Notes under the pieces: model-generated | Database searches by the model: none | Seen by the model: the letters and a program-made list of their open reading frames with translations, nothing else | Told to the model about the DNA's origin: nothing | Program-made: the position numbers and the translations under genes | Origin: Parafilimonas sp. | Lineage (GTDB): Bacteria > Bacteroidota > Bacteroidia > Chitinophagales > Chitinophagaceae | DNA length: 11,518 bases | Direction: 5' to 3' | Assembly: GCA_025927795.1 (NCBI GenBank) | Contig: JAICKT010000114.1 | Location: 1 to 11,518 of the forward strand | In this document: positions 1 through 6,537 of the stretch, piece by piece | How the letters are laid out: each line of letters starts with the position of its first letter | Position numbering within the stretch: position 1 is the first letter of the stretch

Positions 1-218
1 ACAAATATGATGCTTACGTTTGCACCCGTATTTTTTACAGCATCTGAAACGGTATTAAAAACGGGTTTGTCAAGATGCGTGTTGCCACCTTTGCCGGGCG
101 TAACGCCACCCACTACATCGGTTCCATATTCAATCATCTGTCTTGCATGAAATGTGCCTTCAGTGCCGGTAAAGCCCTGTACAATTACTTTAGAATTTTT
201 GTTCAGCAATACACTCAT
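1..218 (-). CDS. sucD: Succinyl-CoA synthetase (ADP-forming) subunit alpha, N-terminal part (cut by window edge)
   Basis: The reverse strand from the ATG at 218 reads MSVLLNKNSKVIVQGFTGTE and stays open to base 1, giving about 72 residues. This is the CoA-binding Rossmann domain of the alpha subunit. The family's GFTG motif (residues 15-18) is followed by the characteristic GGVTPGKGG stretch (about residues 37-45) and the H-D-P-VF block. The enzyme interconverts succinyl-CoA and succinate with formation of ATP or GTP in the TCA cycle, as a partner of the beta subunit SucC in the cytoplasm. The rest of the gene, including the phosphorylated histidine, lies outside the window. There is no Shine-Dalgarno sequence, only an A/T-rich leader, which is usual for Bacteroidota. 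A candidate -7 element lies about 26 bases upstream. The start matches the usual family start. Confidence 0.95.
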   Translation of the reverse strand, partial: MSVLLNKNSKVIVQGFTGTEGTFHARQMIEYGTDVVGGVTPGKGGNTHLDKPVFNTVSDAVKNTGANVSIIF

Positions 219-244
219 TTAAATTTTATTTATGGTGAGATGCG

Positions 245-252
245 CAAAAATA
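245..252 (-). promoter_or_regulatory. Candidate Bacteroidota -7 promoter element for sucD
   Basis: On the minus strand the sequence is TATTTTTG, an exact match to the Bacteroidota -7 consensus TAnnTTTG. It lies 26 bases upstream of the sucD ATG and would give a leader of roughly 20 nt. I could not see a clear -33 TTG element, so this rests on the -7 match and position alone. Confidence 0.4.
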
Positions 253-329
253 ACAGTTAGTTTTTAGTTATGGGCGTTGAGTTTAATTATTGCATAGTGA
301 TTTTAACCAACGAATATTTTGAAACACTC

Positions 330-412
330 AATATTCAATATGCAATAAACAATGTTCAATTAATAGTTCTTAAATTGATTATTGAGCGTTGGGTTGTTGA
401 TTGTTGAATATT
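330..412. repeat. AT-rich imperfect inverted repeat, 'ATTCAA' type
   Basis: The gap between sucD and the lipoprotein gene holds repeated short words such as ATTCAA, CAATA and ATTGA. Its outer arms are a perfect 9-bp inverted pair (AATATTCAA at 330-338 and TTGAATATT at 404-412), and the inner parts match imperfectly about a centre near 371. No ORF or promoter motif occupies it. It lies downstream of the minus-strand lipoprotein gene, so it could act as a weak transcript end. It may equally be low-complexity intergenic sequence. The structure is seen directly; any function is inference. Confidence 0.35.
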
Positions 413-439
413 TATTTTATCACACATTCATCATTCACG

Positions 440-1606
440 CTATTCCTCCAGCTTATCCATTTCAGCATTACCGCGGAATATTGCTTCCATATCTTTTGCA
501 TGATAAATATTACTGTTTTGCTTATTGCCCAAAACAATAATCGTTGCTGTGTCTTGTACAAGGCGAATAAAAGAAGTATTTGTGCCGTGCCATTTTCCAT
601 TATGATAAACAACAGTGTCGCCGTTATTAATAAACAACCGCCATGCTAAACCATAATTATGCTTGGAGCGGTGTTCGTTGCTCGTTGGTGTAAACGCCAT
701 ATCTAAAGTTGACTTCTTTAAAAATGTATGCTGATATAAAGCTTTATCCCATGTAAATAAATCACGCACGGTACTATAAACATTTTTATCACCATACGTG
801 CAGTCGTATGGGTCCATGGGAAACGGTTTTGATACTGACCATGTAGGAATATAATTCGCCGTATCTTTTATAGAAAAAATATAAGTGTCATTCATACCAA
901 GCGGTGCAAAAACATTTTGCTTCATGTAATCAGGAAAATATTCACCCGTAATTTTTTCAACAATCAGCGCAAGCAACATAAAATTTGTATTGCAATATTC
1001 AAAGCGCGTATCCGGTGTGCTGTGTATTGCCGGATGATGCTGAATCATCGCATTTAAAACATCTTCGTTCGTCATTTCTTTATGCTTATCCCAAAGACTA
1101 TCCATAAAATATAAATAGTTAGGCAAACCACTGCGATGGCTTAATAACATTCTTATTGTAATACCATAATAAGGTAATTGCGGAAAATATTTTTGCAGCG
1201 TATCATCTAAGGAAAGCTTGCCTTCTTCCCACAATTTTAATACAGCCATTCCGGTAAATGTTTTAGATATTGAAGCAAGATGAAAAGGCGTGTGCTGATT
1301 AATAGAATCTTTTGTTATAAAATTGGCGTAACCTTTATATTGCTCAAAAAGTATTCGCCCGTTTTTCGCTACGAGAATCGCACCATTAAAACCTTTTTCT
1401 AAATGCTGATTATAAAATTCTTCTACTGCACTGGAATAAGCTGTAAAAACTTCAGGCGATAATGAATCAAATTTTACATCTACGGTATGTAAATGTGGAG
1501 CTGCTTGTTTAGTAGTAGATTTTTTTGGGTCTTTTGAAAAACAACTTGTGAACAGGAAACTTAAAGAAAAAATAAAAAAAATGTTTAAAAATTTCTTTCT
1601 ATGCAT
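440..1606 (-). CDS. Serine beta-lactamase-like lipoprotein (class C / DD-peptidase fold hydrolase)
   Basis: A 388-residue protein with a lipoprotein signal: basic start MHRKK, a hydrophobic stretch at residues 6-20 and a lipobox ending FTSC, with the lipidated cysteine at 22. It is therefore probably anchored in a membrane facing the periplasm. The Beta-lactamase (PF00144-type) fold follows at about residues 60-370. The three active-site motifs are visible: SxxK as S112-I-S-K115 (nucleophile Ser112), YxN as Y204-C-N206, and the KTG-equivalent H335-N-G337 followed by G341. The LLSHRSGLPNY block (residues 154-164) is also typical. Members of this family are DD-carboxypeptidases, esterases or amidases. 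Nothing here shows true beta-lactamase activity, and the HxG form of the third box is common in the non-lactamase members. Substrate is unknown. The gene stands alone, divergent from the GlmU-like gene. The ATG at 1606 is chosen because it directly precedes the signal peptide. Confidence 0.9.
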   Translation of the reverse strand: MHRKKFLNIFFIFSLSFLFTSCFSKDPKKSTTKQAAPHLHTVDVKFDSLSPEVFTAYSSAVEEFYNQHLEKGFNGAILVAKNGRILFEQYKGYANFITKDSINQHTPFHLASISKTFTGMAVLKLWEEGKLSLDDTLQKYFPQLPYYGITIRMLLSHRSGLPNYLYFMDSLWDKHKEMTNEDVLNAMIQHHPAIHSTPDTRFEYCNTNFMLLALIVEKITGEYFPDYMKQNVFAPLGMNDTYIFSIKDTANYIPTWSVSKPFPMDPYDCTYGDKNVYSTVRDLFTWDKALYQHTFLKKSTLDMAFTPTSNEHRSKHNYGLAWRLFINNGDTVVYHNGKWHGTNTSFIRLVQDTATIIVLGNKQNSNIYHAKDMEAIFRGNAEMDKLEE

Positions 1607-1683
1607 GAACGGCTGCTTTATTGCTGTAATATCAACTCGCTATCAAGATTAAGCTTGTGCGATGGCTTGATGCTAAGTTGCTC

Positions 1684-1727
1684 TTATACCGAACGCTGTT
1701 TTAATAATTAATAGCGTTTCGGTATAA
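1684..1727. repeat. Long inverted repeat (hairpin) in a divergent intergenic region
   Basis: TTATACCGAACGCT (1684-1697) and AGCGTTTCGGTATAA (1713-1727) are inverted copies differing by one extra T, around a 15-nt AT-only-but-one loop. It lies between two divergently transcribed genes, so it cannot be the terminator of either. It could be an operator or 5'-leader structure, or a mobile intergenic palindrome. The pairing is seen directly; the role is not known. Confidence 0.6.
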
Positions 1728-1800
1728 AGCGGTAAATGTAATAGAAAACACAACATAATATTTTCGTTTCTATACACATTCAACAATACTTTTACATATC

Positions 1801-2982
1801 ATGACTATTATTTTGTTTGATAATAAAGCAAGAGAAAGTTTATATCCTTTCACGCAAACCAAAGCAGTGGCGGATTTGCGCTTTGGAATTTTTACAGCAA
1901 AAGAAAGATGGAAACTAATAAGCGGCTTGCCTGTTTATATTAATACAGATAATTATTTAACTGATTTATATGAAAAGCCTGTTAAGGAATCAATTGTGGA
2001 AAATGATTTTTTGTTTATTGATGCAGCATTAAAGGATGAGGATACATGGCGCACACAAATTCTTTCTCTGCAAATCGGCGATGCGATATATGATGATATT
2101 GGATTGATTGCCGGCAGAACTGTGAATGCAATAAATGATTTCAGCATAAACGCTACGGAAAGTTTTTTTGAGAATGTTTCTGTTACTGATACTGCAAAGC
2201 GTTTACAATATGCCTGGCAAATTTCTCAATGGAATGATGAACAACTGCGGAGAGATTTTTTATTGTTGTTTTCAAGAATGCAAACACAGCCTGTTTCTGA
2301 AACCAATAAAATAATTCAGCCCGAAAATATAATTGTAGAAAGCGATGCAGTAGTAGAAAATTGTATCATTAATGCTTCAACAGGTCCTGTTTATATTGGT
2401 AAGAATGCATTTGTAATGGAAGGAAGTATGCTGCGTGGCCCAATTGCAATATGCGAAGGCGTAACAGTAAAAATGGGAGCAAAAATATATGGTGCAACAA
2501 CAGTTGGCCCATATTGTACAGTTGGTGGTGAAATAAAAAATAGTGTGCTGCAATCGTTCAGTAATAAAGCGCATGATGGATATTTAGGTGATGCAGTAAT
2601 AGGCTCATGGTGCAATTTGGGGGCGGGCACAAGTAACAGCAATGTAAAGAATTCGGCAACAGATATATTTATGTTTAATGATGCAACAAAAGAAAATTTT
2701 AATGTGGGTAAAAAATGTGGTGTTGTTATGGGTGATTATAGTCGCACCGCAATAAACACATCTATAAATACAGGCAGCATGTTTGGTATTTGCTGCAGTA
2801 TTTTTGGTGAAGGTTTAACACCAACTATGATTGATAATTTTAGTTGGGGAATAAAGAATGCGAGTGTGTACGAAATTCATAAAGCAATCGAACATATAAA
2901 TAACTGGAAGAAATTAAAAGGATATGAATTATCAGCCGCAGAAATTTCTGTATTAAAATATATTTTTGATAAAAGACAATAA
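1801..2982 (+). CDS. Alternative GlmU-type protein: putative sugar nucleotidyltransferase with left-handed beta-helix acetyltransferase domain
   Basis: A 393-residue cytoplasmic protein matching the Bacteroidota 'alternative GlmU' family (TIGR03991-like), expected to make GlcNAc-1-phosphate and UDP-GlcNAc for peptidoglycan, LPS and surface glycans. The N-terminal region (about 1-170) opens with MTIILFDNKARESLYPFTQT and a KAVADLRFGI block, which corresponds to the family's 'RPVAELRVGI' region. The classical GlmU loop LAAGxGTRM is absent, as is usual for this variant. From about residue 175 hexapeptide repeats build a left-handed beta-helix. Residues 255-277 closely resemble the bacterial GlmU acetyltransferase site (NKAHDGYLGDA then NLGAGT), with His258 in the place of the catalytic histidine. 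A short alpha-helical tail ends the protein. The gene is divergent from the lipoprotein gene and followed at 95 bp by tpiA. No SD is seen; ATG 1801 fits the family start. The assignment of the nucleotidyltransferase activity is weaker than that of the acetyltransferase fold. Confidence 0.85.
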   Translation: MTIILFDNKARESLYPFTQTKAVADLRFGIFTAKERWKLISGLPVYINTDNYLTDLYEKPVKESIVENDFLFIDAALKDEDTWRTQILSLQIGDAIYDDIGLIAGRTVNAINDFSINATESFFENVSVTDTAKRLQYAWQISQWNDEQLRRDFLLLFSRMQTQPVSETNKIIQPENIIVESDAVVENCIINASTGPVYIGKNAFVMEGSMLRGPIAICEGVTVKMGAKIYGATTVGPYCTVGGEIKNSVLQSFSNKAHDGYLGDAVIGSWCNLGAGTSNSNVKNSATDIFMFNDATKENFNVGKKCGVVMGDYSRTAINTSINTGSMFGICCSIFGEGLTPTMIDNFSWGIKNASVYEIHKAIEHINNWKKLKGYELSAAEISVLKYIFDKRQ

Positions 2983-2989
2983 AATATTT

Positions 2990-3044
2990 TAAGCCTGCGA
3001 AGTCTGCAGACTTCGCAGGCTTATGCATGAAGTCTCTGACTTCA
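2990..3044. repeat. REP-like element: perfect 34-bp palindrome plus a related second hairpin
   Basis: Bases 2990-3023 form a perfect palindrome without a loop, with half-site TAAGCCTGCGAAGTCTG and its exact reverse complement, centred on CTGCAG at 3004-3009. Five bases later, 3028-3044 form a second hairpin (TGAAGTC, loop TCT, GACTTCA) that repeats the GAAGTCT/GACTTC core. It starts 7 bp after the stop codon of the GlmU-like gene. No T-run follows either stem, so a classical intrinsic terminator is not obvious. The relative GC-richness against AT-rich flanks and the doubled core suggest an extragenic palindromic repeat family. Confidence 0.75.
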
Positions 3045-3077
3045 AATACTTTTTTGATTTAATAAATTAAACCATAA

Positions 3078-3839
3078 ATGAGAAAACAAATAGCAGCAGC
3101 TAACTGGAAAATGAATTTAACCATTGATAAAGCCGAAACTTTATTAGCCGAAATTATTGCCGCAGAAATTAACCTTGAAGAAAATCATTTTGCTGTGTTT
3201 GCAGTTCCCTTTCCTTATCTGCAAATTGCACAACGAAAAATAGAGAACACTAAAAACTTTTTTATTGCAGCACAAAATTGTTACAGTAAAGAATCCGGCG
3301 CATATACAGGAGAGGTTTCAGTTGAAATGTTGCAATCACTCAATGTAAAATATGTTGTGCTCGGGCATTCTGAGCGCAGAGAATATTTTCAGGAAAGCAA
3401 CCAGTTTCTTGCAGAAAAATTAAATATTGCACTTGAATATAACATCACGCCGATCTTTTGTTGCGGCGAGCCTTTAAGCATTCGCGATGCGCAAACGCAA
3501 AATCAATTTGTAGCAAAACAATTGGAAGAATCTTTATTTCATTTTTCAAAAGATGATGTACAGAAAATAGTAATTGCCTACGAACCCATCTGGGCAATTG
3601 GTACGGGCAAAACTGCAACGAGCGAACAGGCGCAGGAAATGCATGCATACCTGAGAAAAGTTTTAGCAGATAAGTTTGGAAAAGAGATTGCAGAGAACAT
3701 AAGTATTTTGTATGGTGGCAGCGTAAAAGCGTCGAATGCAAAAGAAATTTTTTCTCAGCCTGATGTAGATGGCGGTTTGGTTGGCGGCGCTTCTTTAATT
3801 GCTGCAGAATTTATTACTATTATAAACAGTTTGAAATAA
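3078..3839 (+). CDS. tpiA: Triosephosphate isomerase
   Basis: A 253-residue TIM-barrel enzyme that interconverts dihydroxyacetone phosphate and glyceraldehyde 3-phosphate in glycolysis and gluconeogenesis, normally as a cytoplasmic dimer. All signature elements are present: N9 and K11 in AANWKMN, the GAYTGE block (74-79), catalytic His97 in LGHSERREYF, catalytic Glu169 in AYEPIWAIGTGKTA with the flexible loop 6 at about 173-179, the phosphate-binding YGGSVKASNA (212-221), and DGGLVGGASL (231-240). The length is normal and the protein appears intact and functional. The ATG at 3078 gives the standard family N-terminus. The gene follows the palindromic element by about 33 bp and precedes a 181-bp spacer, so it is probably transcribed separately from the flippase gene. 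No clear TAnnTTTG element was found; TACTTTTTTG at 3048-3057 is only a loose resemblance. Confidence 0.98.
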   Translation: MRKQIAAANWKMNLTIDKAETLLAEIIAAEINLEENHFAVFAVPFPYLQIAQRKIENTKNFFIAAQNCYSKESGAYTGEVSVEMLQSLNVKYVVLGHSERREYFQESNQFLAEKLNIALEYNITPIFCCGEPLSIRDAQTQNQFVAKQLEESLFHFSKDDVQKIVIAYEPIWAIGTGKTATSEQAQEMHAYLRKVLADKFGKEIAENISILYGGSVKASNAKEIFSQPDVDGGLVGGASLIAAEFITIINSLK

Positions 3840-3901
3840 TCTTTTTATTTTAATCACTTAAATAAGAAACGATAAACCTTTAAGTACATTATTTCGGCGA
3901 T

Positions 3902-3970
3902 AGGAGAATCTCTTCTACATTCTTAGCACGCTTTATTGCAGAGATGCTTCGGTTCTTCGACATGACGGAC
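3902..3970. repeat. Possible REP-like intergenic repeat
   Basis: The 181-bp gap between tpiA and the flippase gene holds a stretch of higher GC content than its flanks. Its minus strand reads GTCATGTCGAAG, then CCGAAGCATCTCT, resembling the 'GTCATGCTGAGC...CGAAGCATCTCT' type of dispersed bacterial intergenic repeat that I recall. GAGAATCTCT (3904-3913) and AGAGATGCTTC (3940-3950) are imperfect inverted arms around a 26-nt loop. No ORF crosses it convincingly. Recognition is from memory and the pairing is imperfect. Confidence 0.4.
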
Positions 3971-4020
3971 AAAAAACTTACTGTATTTATTAGCAGTAAA
4001 AATTTTTAAACAGGCTTCTG

Positions 4021-5331
4021 ATGGGTTTAAAAAAATTATTTGCCCAAAGTATTATCTGGCGCGGCTTTTATTTTTTTTCTATTTTACTGGTAAATGTTTT
4101 TTTATCACGTTATCTGCGTGCGGCAAATACAGGTAACCTATATCTCATCACCGTAATATTTTCATTTGTACAAACTGTGCTTAGCTTAAGTGCTGAAGCG
4201 GGTATTGTTTACTTTGCATCAGGAAATATTATTGAACGCAATAAACTTATCAGCTTAATGGGTTTGTGGAGTGTTGTTGCAGGCATAGTAATGATTGGCT
4301 TAACGTGTATATATTTTTTGTTTAGTTCATCTGATAAAGCTTTGCTGCTTCCTTACTGTGTATATGGTTTTTGTTATGTGTGCGGGCAATCGCTTACTAA
4401 TTATTCTATCGCTATTTATTATACGAAAGAAAATTATTTTGTTCCCAATCTTTTATTGAGTTTGGTTAATCTTGTTTTTGTTATAATTATTCCGGGGAAA
4501 AACAGTTTAATTAATGCGCAACATGTTCAATTCATAATGTACCTGTTTTTTTCAACCAATTTCGTTGGCGGGTTAATTGTATATATTTCTTATATAACCG
4601 GTAACAGGCGAGAAGGCTCGTTTGGTTTTCCTGAAAAAGAAAAGTTTAAACTCTTCCTGCAATATTCCATTACCGCACTTGCAGCAAATGTTGTTTTTTT
4701 TCTTGTTTATAAAGTTGATTACCTGTTTGTGCATTATAGTCCTGTTTGTACAGCAGCAGATTTAGGTAATTATATACAGGTTTCAAAGCTTGGGCAAATG
4801 ATGCTTGTTATTCCGCAAATTATTTCCAGCGTTGTATTTCCACGTACTGCAAGCGGAATAGACAGGATGAAAATCAACAGTGCAATTATGATGATAGCGC
4901 GGCTATTTTCACAATTATTTTTGCTCGCTTTTATCATCACGGCATTTTTTGGCAATCGCATTTTTGTTATGTTATTTGGTGAAACTTTTAATAAAATGCA
5001 GATACCGATGCTCATTACTATCCCAGGAATTTTTGCATTAAGCGTACTTACTTTGTTGTCCGCATATTTTTCAGGAAAAGGAAAAGTAAAAATAAACCTG
5101 TATGGCTCAATCGTTGGTTTATCTGTAATGATAATTGGTGATTTTATTTTTGTACCACGTTATGGAATTATAGCCGCTGCTGCTATTAGCACTTTAAGCT
5201 ATGTTTCAAATCTTGCTTATTCTTTATTGCATTTTTATCGTGATTATTCAATAAGCTGGACTGAATTTGTGCGATGGAAAAAAGCCGATTATGATTGGAT
5301 GTTTACAATCTTAAAAAGAAATGTGGAATGA
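4021..5331 (+). CDS. Polysaccharide/lipid-linked oligosaccharide flippase family protein (Wzx/MATE-like membrane protein)
   Basis: A 436-residue integral membrane protein with about twelve hydrophobic segments (roughly residues 11-30, 40-57, 78-101, 108-133, 142-157, 170-191, 215-237, 260-275, 295-310, 330-350, 362-378 and 382-405). The pattern is that of the polysaccharide-transport (PST/Wzx) branch of the MOP exporter superfamily, which moves undecaprenyl-linked oligosaccharides across the inner membrane. Family-like features are the charged pair K231/D233 in the KVDYLF segment and the LFGETF...IPMLITIPG stretch (318-336). The stop codon overlaps the start of the glycosyltransferase gene (ATGA), so the two are almost certainly translated from one transcript; this supports a role in surface polysaccharide assembly. 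The exact substrate cannot be told. ATG 4021 is followed by a short amphipathic start and the first membrane span. Other MOP members are conceivable but less likely in this context. Confidence 0.85.
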   Translation: MGLKKLFAQSIIWRGFYFFSILLVNVFLSRYLRAANTGNLYLITVIFSFVQTVLSLSAEAGIVYFASGNIIERNKLISLMGLWSVVAGIVMIGLTCIYFLFSSSDKALLLPYCVYGFCYVCGQSLTNYSIAIYYTKENYFVPNLLLSLVNLVFVIIIPGKNSLINAQHVQFIMYLFFSTNFVGGLIVYISYITGNRREGSFGFPEKEKFKLFLQYSITALAANVVFFLVYKVDYLFVHYSPVCTAADLGNYIQVSKLGQMMLVIPQIISSVVFPRTASGIDRMKINSAIMMIARLFSQLFLLAFIITAFFGNRIFVMLFGETFNKMQIPMLITIPGIFALSVLTLLSAYFSGKGKVKINLYGSIVGLSVMIIGDFIFVPRYGIIAAAAISTLSYVSNLAYSLLHFYRDYSISWTEFVRWKKADYDWMFTILKRNVE

Positions 5332-6498
5332 AGATTTTGTGGCTTGCAAGCTGGTATCCCAACGAATATGAACCGACAATTGGCGACTTCGTACAACGTC
5401 ATGCAAAAGCAGTTTCGCAATTAATGCATGTTGATGTTATTCATGTTGTGCAGGCAGGCAGAAAATTTAATTATTTAAATAAAGTAGTTAACAATTATGA
5501 TGGCAATCTTCATGAAGCTATTCATTACTTCACGTATAAAAAATCAAACATTGATTGGTTAGATAAAATTTTATATAATAAAACATATTGGCGTTATTAT
5601 AAAAAAATTGTTGATGATTACATTCAACAAAAAGGCAAACCGGATTTATTGCATGTGCATGTGCCGTTTAAAGCAGGCATAATTGCTTTGGCATTTTTAA
5701 GAAAATATAAAATACCTTTTATTGTATCAGAGCATTCGTCTTTGTATTCGAATAATGCAAAAGAAAATTTTTCCAACCAAGATTTTTTTTTTCAGATTTT
5801 ATACTGAACATATATTTAAAAAAGCTGCGTTAGTAACAAATGTATCTGCTGCAATTGGCAGTGTTTTAAAACAAATGTTTGGTTTGAATGATGTACGCAT
5901 TATTCCAAACGTTGTTGATACAAATCATTTTTATTTTAAGTCAAAAGAAAAAAATAAAACTTTCAGATGGTTGCACGTTTCATCCATGCATCCGTCAAAG
6001 AATGTAGATAAGATTATTCAGATATTCACGCAAATTTCAAAAGAAAGAAATGATTGGGAATTGATTATTTGCGGACCTGTTAATAAAGAGTATGAACAGT
6101 TAGCGGAGAAATTAAATCTTCAATCAAGAATTAAATTTACAGGCGAAATAAGTTATGAAGAAGTTGCAAAACAGATGCAGCAGGCTGACGCATTTGTTCT
6201 GTTTAGCAGCCGGGAAAATTTTCCCTGTGTAATTATTGAAGCGATATGCTGCGGAATTCCTGTTGTTGCATCAGATATTGGTGGTACACAGGAAGCAGTA
6301 AATGAATCAAACGGAATTTTGGTTGAACCAAATAATATAGATGAATTGCAAAACGCAATTATTTCAATGATGAATAATATCACTAAATATAATCCCGAAA
6401 AAATTTCTGCAGATGCAATTTCAAAATACAATTACAACACAGTTGCACAGCAGTTTATTGATTTATATAATGAAGTTGTTTCAAAGTCCTCTTCTTAG
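5328..6498 (+). pseudogene. Glycosyltransferase family 4 (GT-B) split by a +1 frameshift in a T10 run
   Basis: Two reading frames together make one complete GT4 enzyme. The upstream part runs from ATG 5328 to TGA 5805-5807 (159 residues) and starts MKILWLASWYPNEYEPTIGD, followed by HVHVPF (109-114) and SEHSS (134-138), typical of the N-terminal acceptor domain. The downstream frame continues after the T run at 5783-5792 with RFYTEHIF and ends at TAG 6496-6498. It holds the donor domain: IIPNVVD, LHVSSMHPSKNVD, ELIICGP and the EX7E motif (Glu296 and Glu304 in the repaired 389-residue protein). Removing one T joins them without a gap. Without repair the product lacks the nucleotide-sugar domain and is inactive. 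The sequence outside the tract shows no other decay, which argues for a recent change, phase variation, transcriptional slippage or a sequencing error. The start is set by the ATGA overlap with the flippase gene; an in-frame ATG at 5295 lies inside that gene. Probable role: adding a sugar to a surface glycan at the cytoplasmic membrane face. Confidence 0.88.
5783..5792 (+). repeat. Homopolymer of ten T at the glycosyltransferase frameshift
   Basis: Ten consecutive T follow GA in the glycosyltransferase gene. With nine T the frame reads D-F-F-F-R-F-Y-T-E-H and continues to the end of the enzyme. With ten T it reads D-F-F-F-Q-I-L-Y-stop. The tract is therefore the precise site of the frame change and a candidate slippage switch. 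Confidence 0.85.
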
Positions 6499-6520
6499 GA
6501 GAGGATTTAGGAGAGGCTTC
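6487..6520. repeat. REP-like 'TAGGAGAGG' repeat spanning the glycosyltransferase stop and the lepA leader
   Basis: TCCTCT (6487-6492) and AGAGGA (6500-6505) form a small hairpin. TAGGAGAGG occurs twice, 12 bases apart (6496-6504 and 6508-6516). The element supplies the last codons (Ser-Ser-Ser) and the TAG stop of the glycosyltransferase, so it seems to have inserted at, or grown into, the gene end. Sequences of the form 'AAGTCCTCTC...AGGAGAGG' resemble dispersed intergenic repeats I recall from Bacteroidota. Its purine-rich copies look like Shine-Dalgarno sites but lie too far from the lepA start. Confidence 0.5.
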
Positions 6521-6523
6521 TAT

Positions 6524-6531
6524 TATCTTTG
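6524..6531 (+). promoter_or_regulatory. -7 promoter element immediately upstream of lepA
   Basis: TATCTTTG matches the Bacteroidota -7 consensus TAnnTTTG exactly and ends only six bases before the lepA ATG at 6538. Transcription would begin within a few bases of the start codon, giving a nearly leaderless mRNA. It overlaps the alternative TTG at 6529, which argues against that codon as the start. No clear -33 element is visible in the repeat upstream. Confidence 0.55.
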
Positions 6532-6537
6532 CCGCTT

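Noticed and set aside
75..260. 61-residue plus-strand ORF at the left edge
   Set aside because: Antisense to the sucD N-terminus, which matches its family residue by residue.
440..1606. Calling the lipoprotein a beta-lactamase resistance gene
   Set aside because: The three motifs show the fold, but the HxG third box and chromosomal housekeeping context fit a general serine hydrolase. Resistance cannot be inferred.
3445..3741. 98-residue minus-strand ORF inside tpiA
   Set aside because: It is fully antisense to a clearly conserved gene, has a low-quality composition and no recognisable motif: a shadow frame.
5295..5327. Upstream in-frame ATG (5295) as start of the glycosyltransferase
   Set aside because: It would add 11 residues lying inside the flippase gene and not found in GT4 enzymes. 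The ATG at 5328 gives the family start MKILWLASWYP and a 4-bp ATGA overlap.
6508..6516. TAGGAGAGG as a Shine-Dalgarno site for lepA
   Set aside because: It is 21 bases from the ATG, lies upstream of the likely transcription start and is one copy of a repeat. The phylum rarely uses SD sites.
6529..6537. TTG at 6529 as the lepA start
   Set aside because: It adds only three residues absent from the LepA family and lies within the -7 promoter element.
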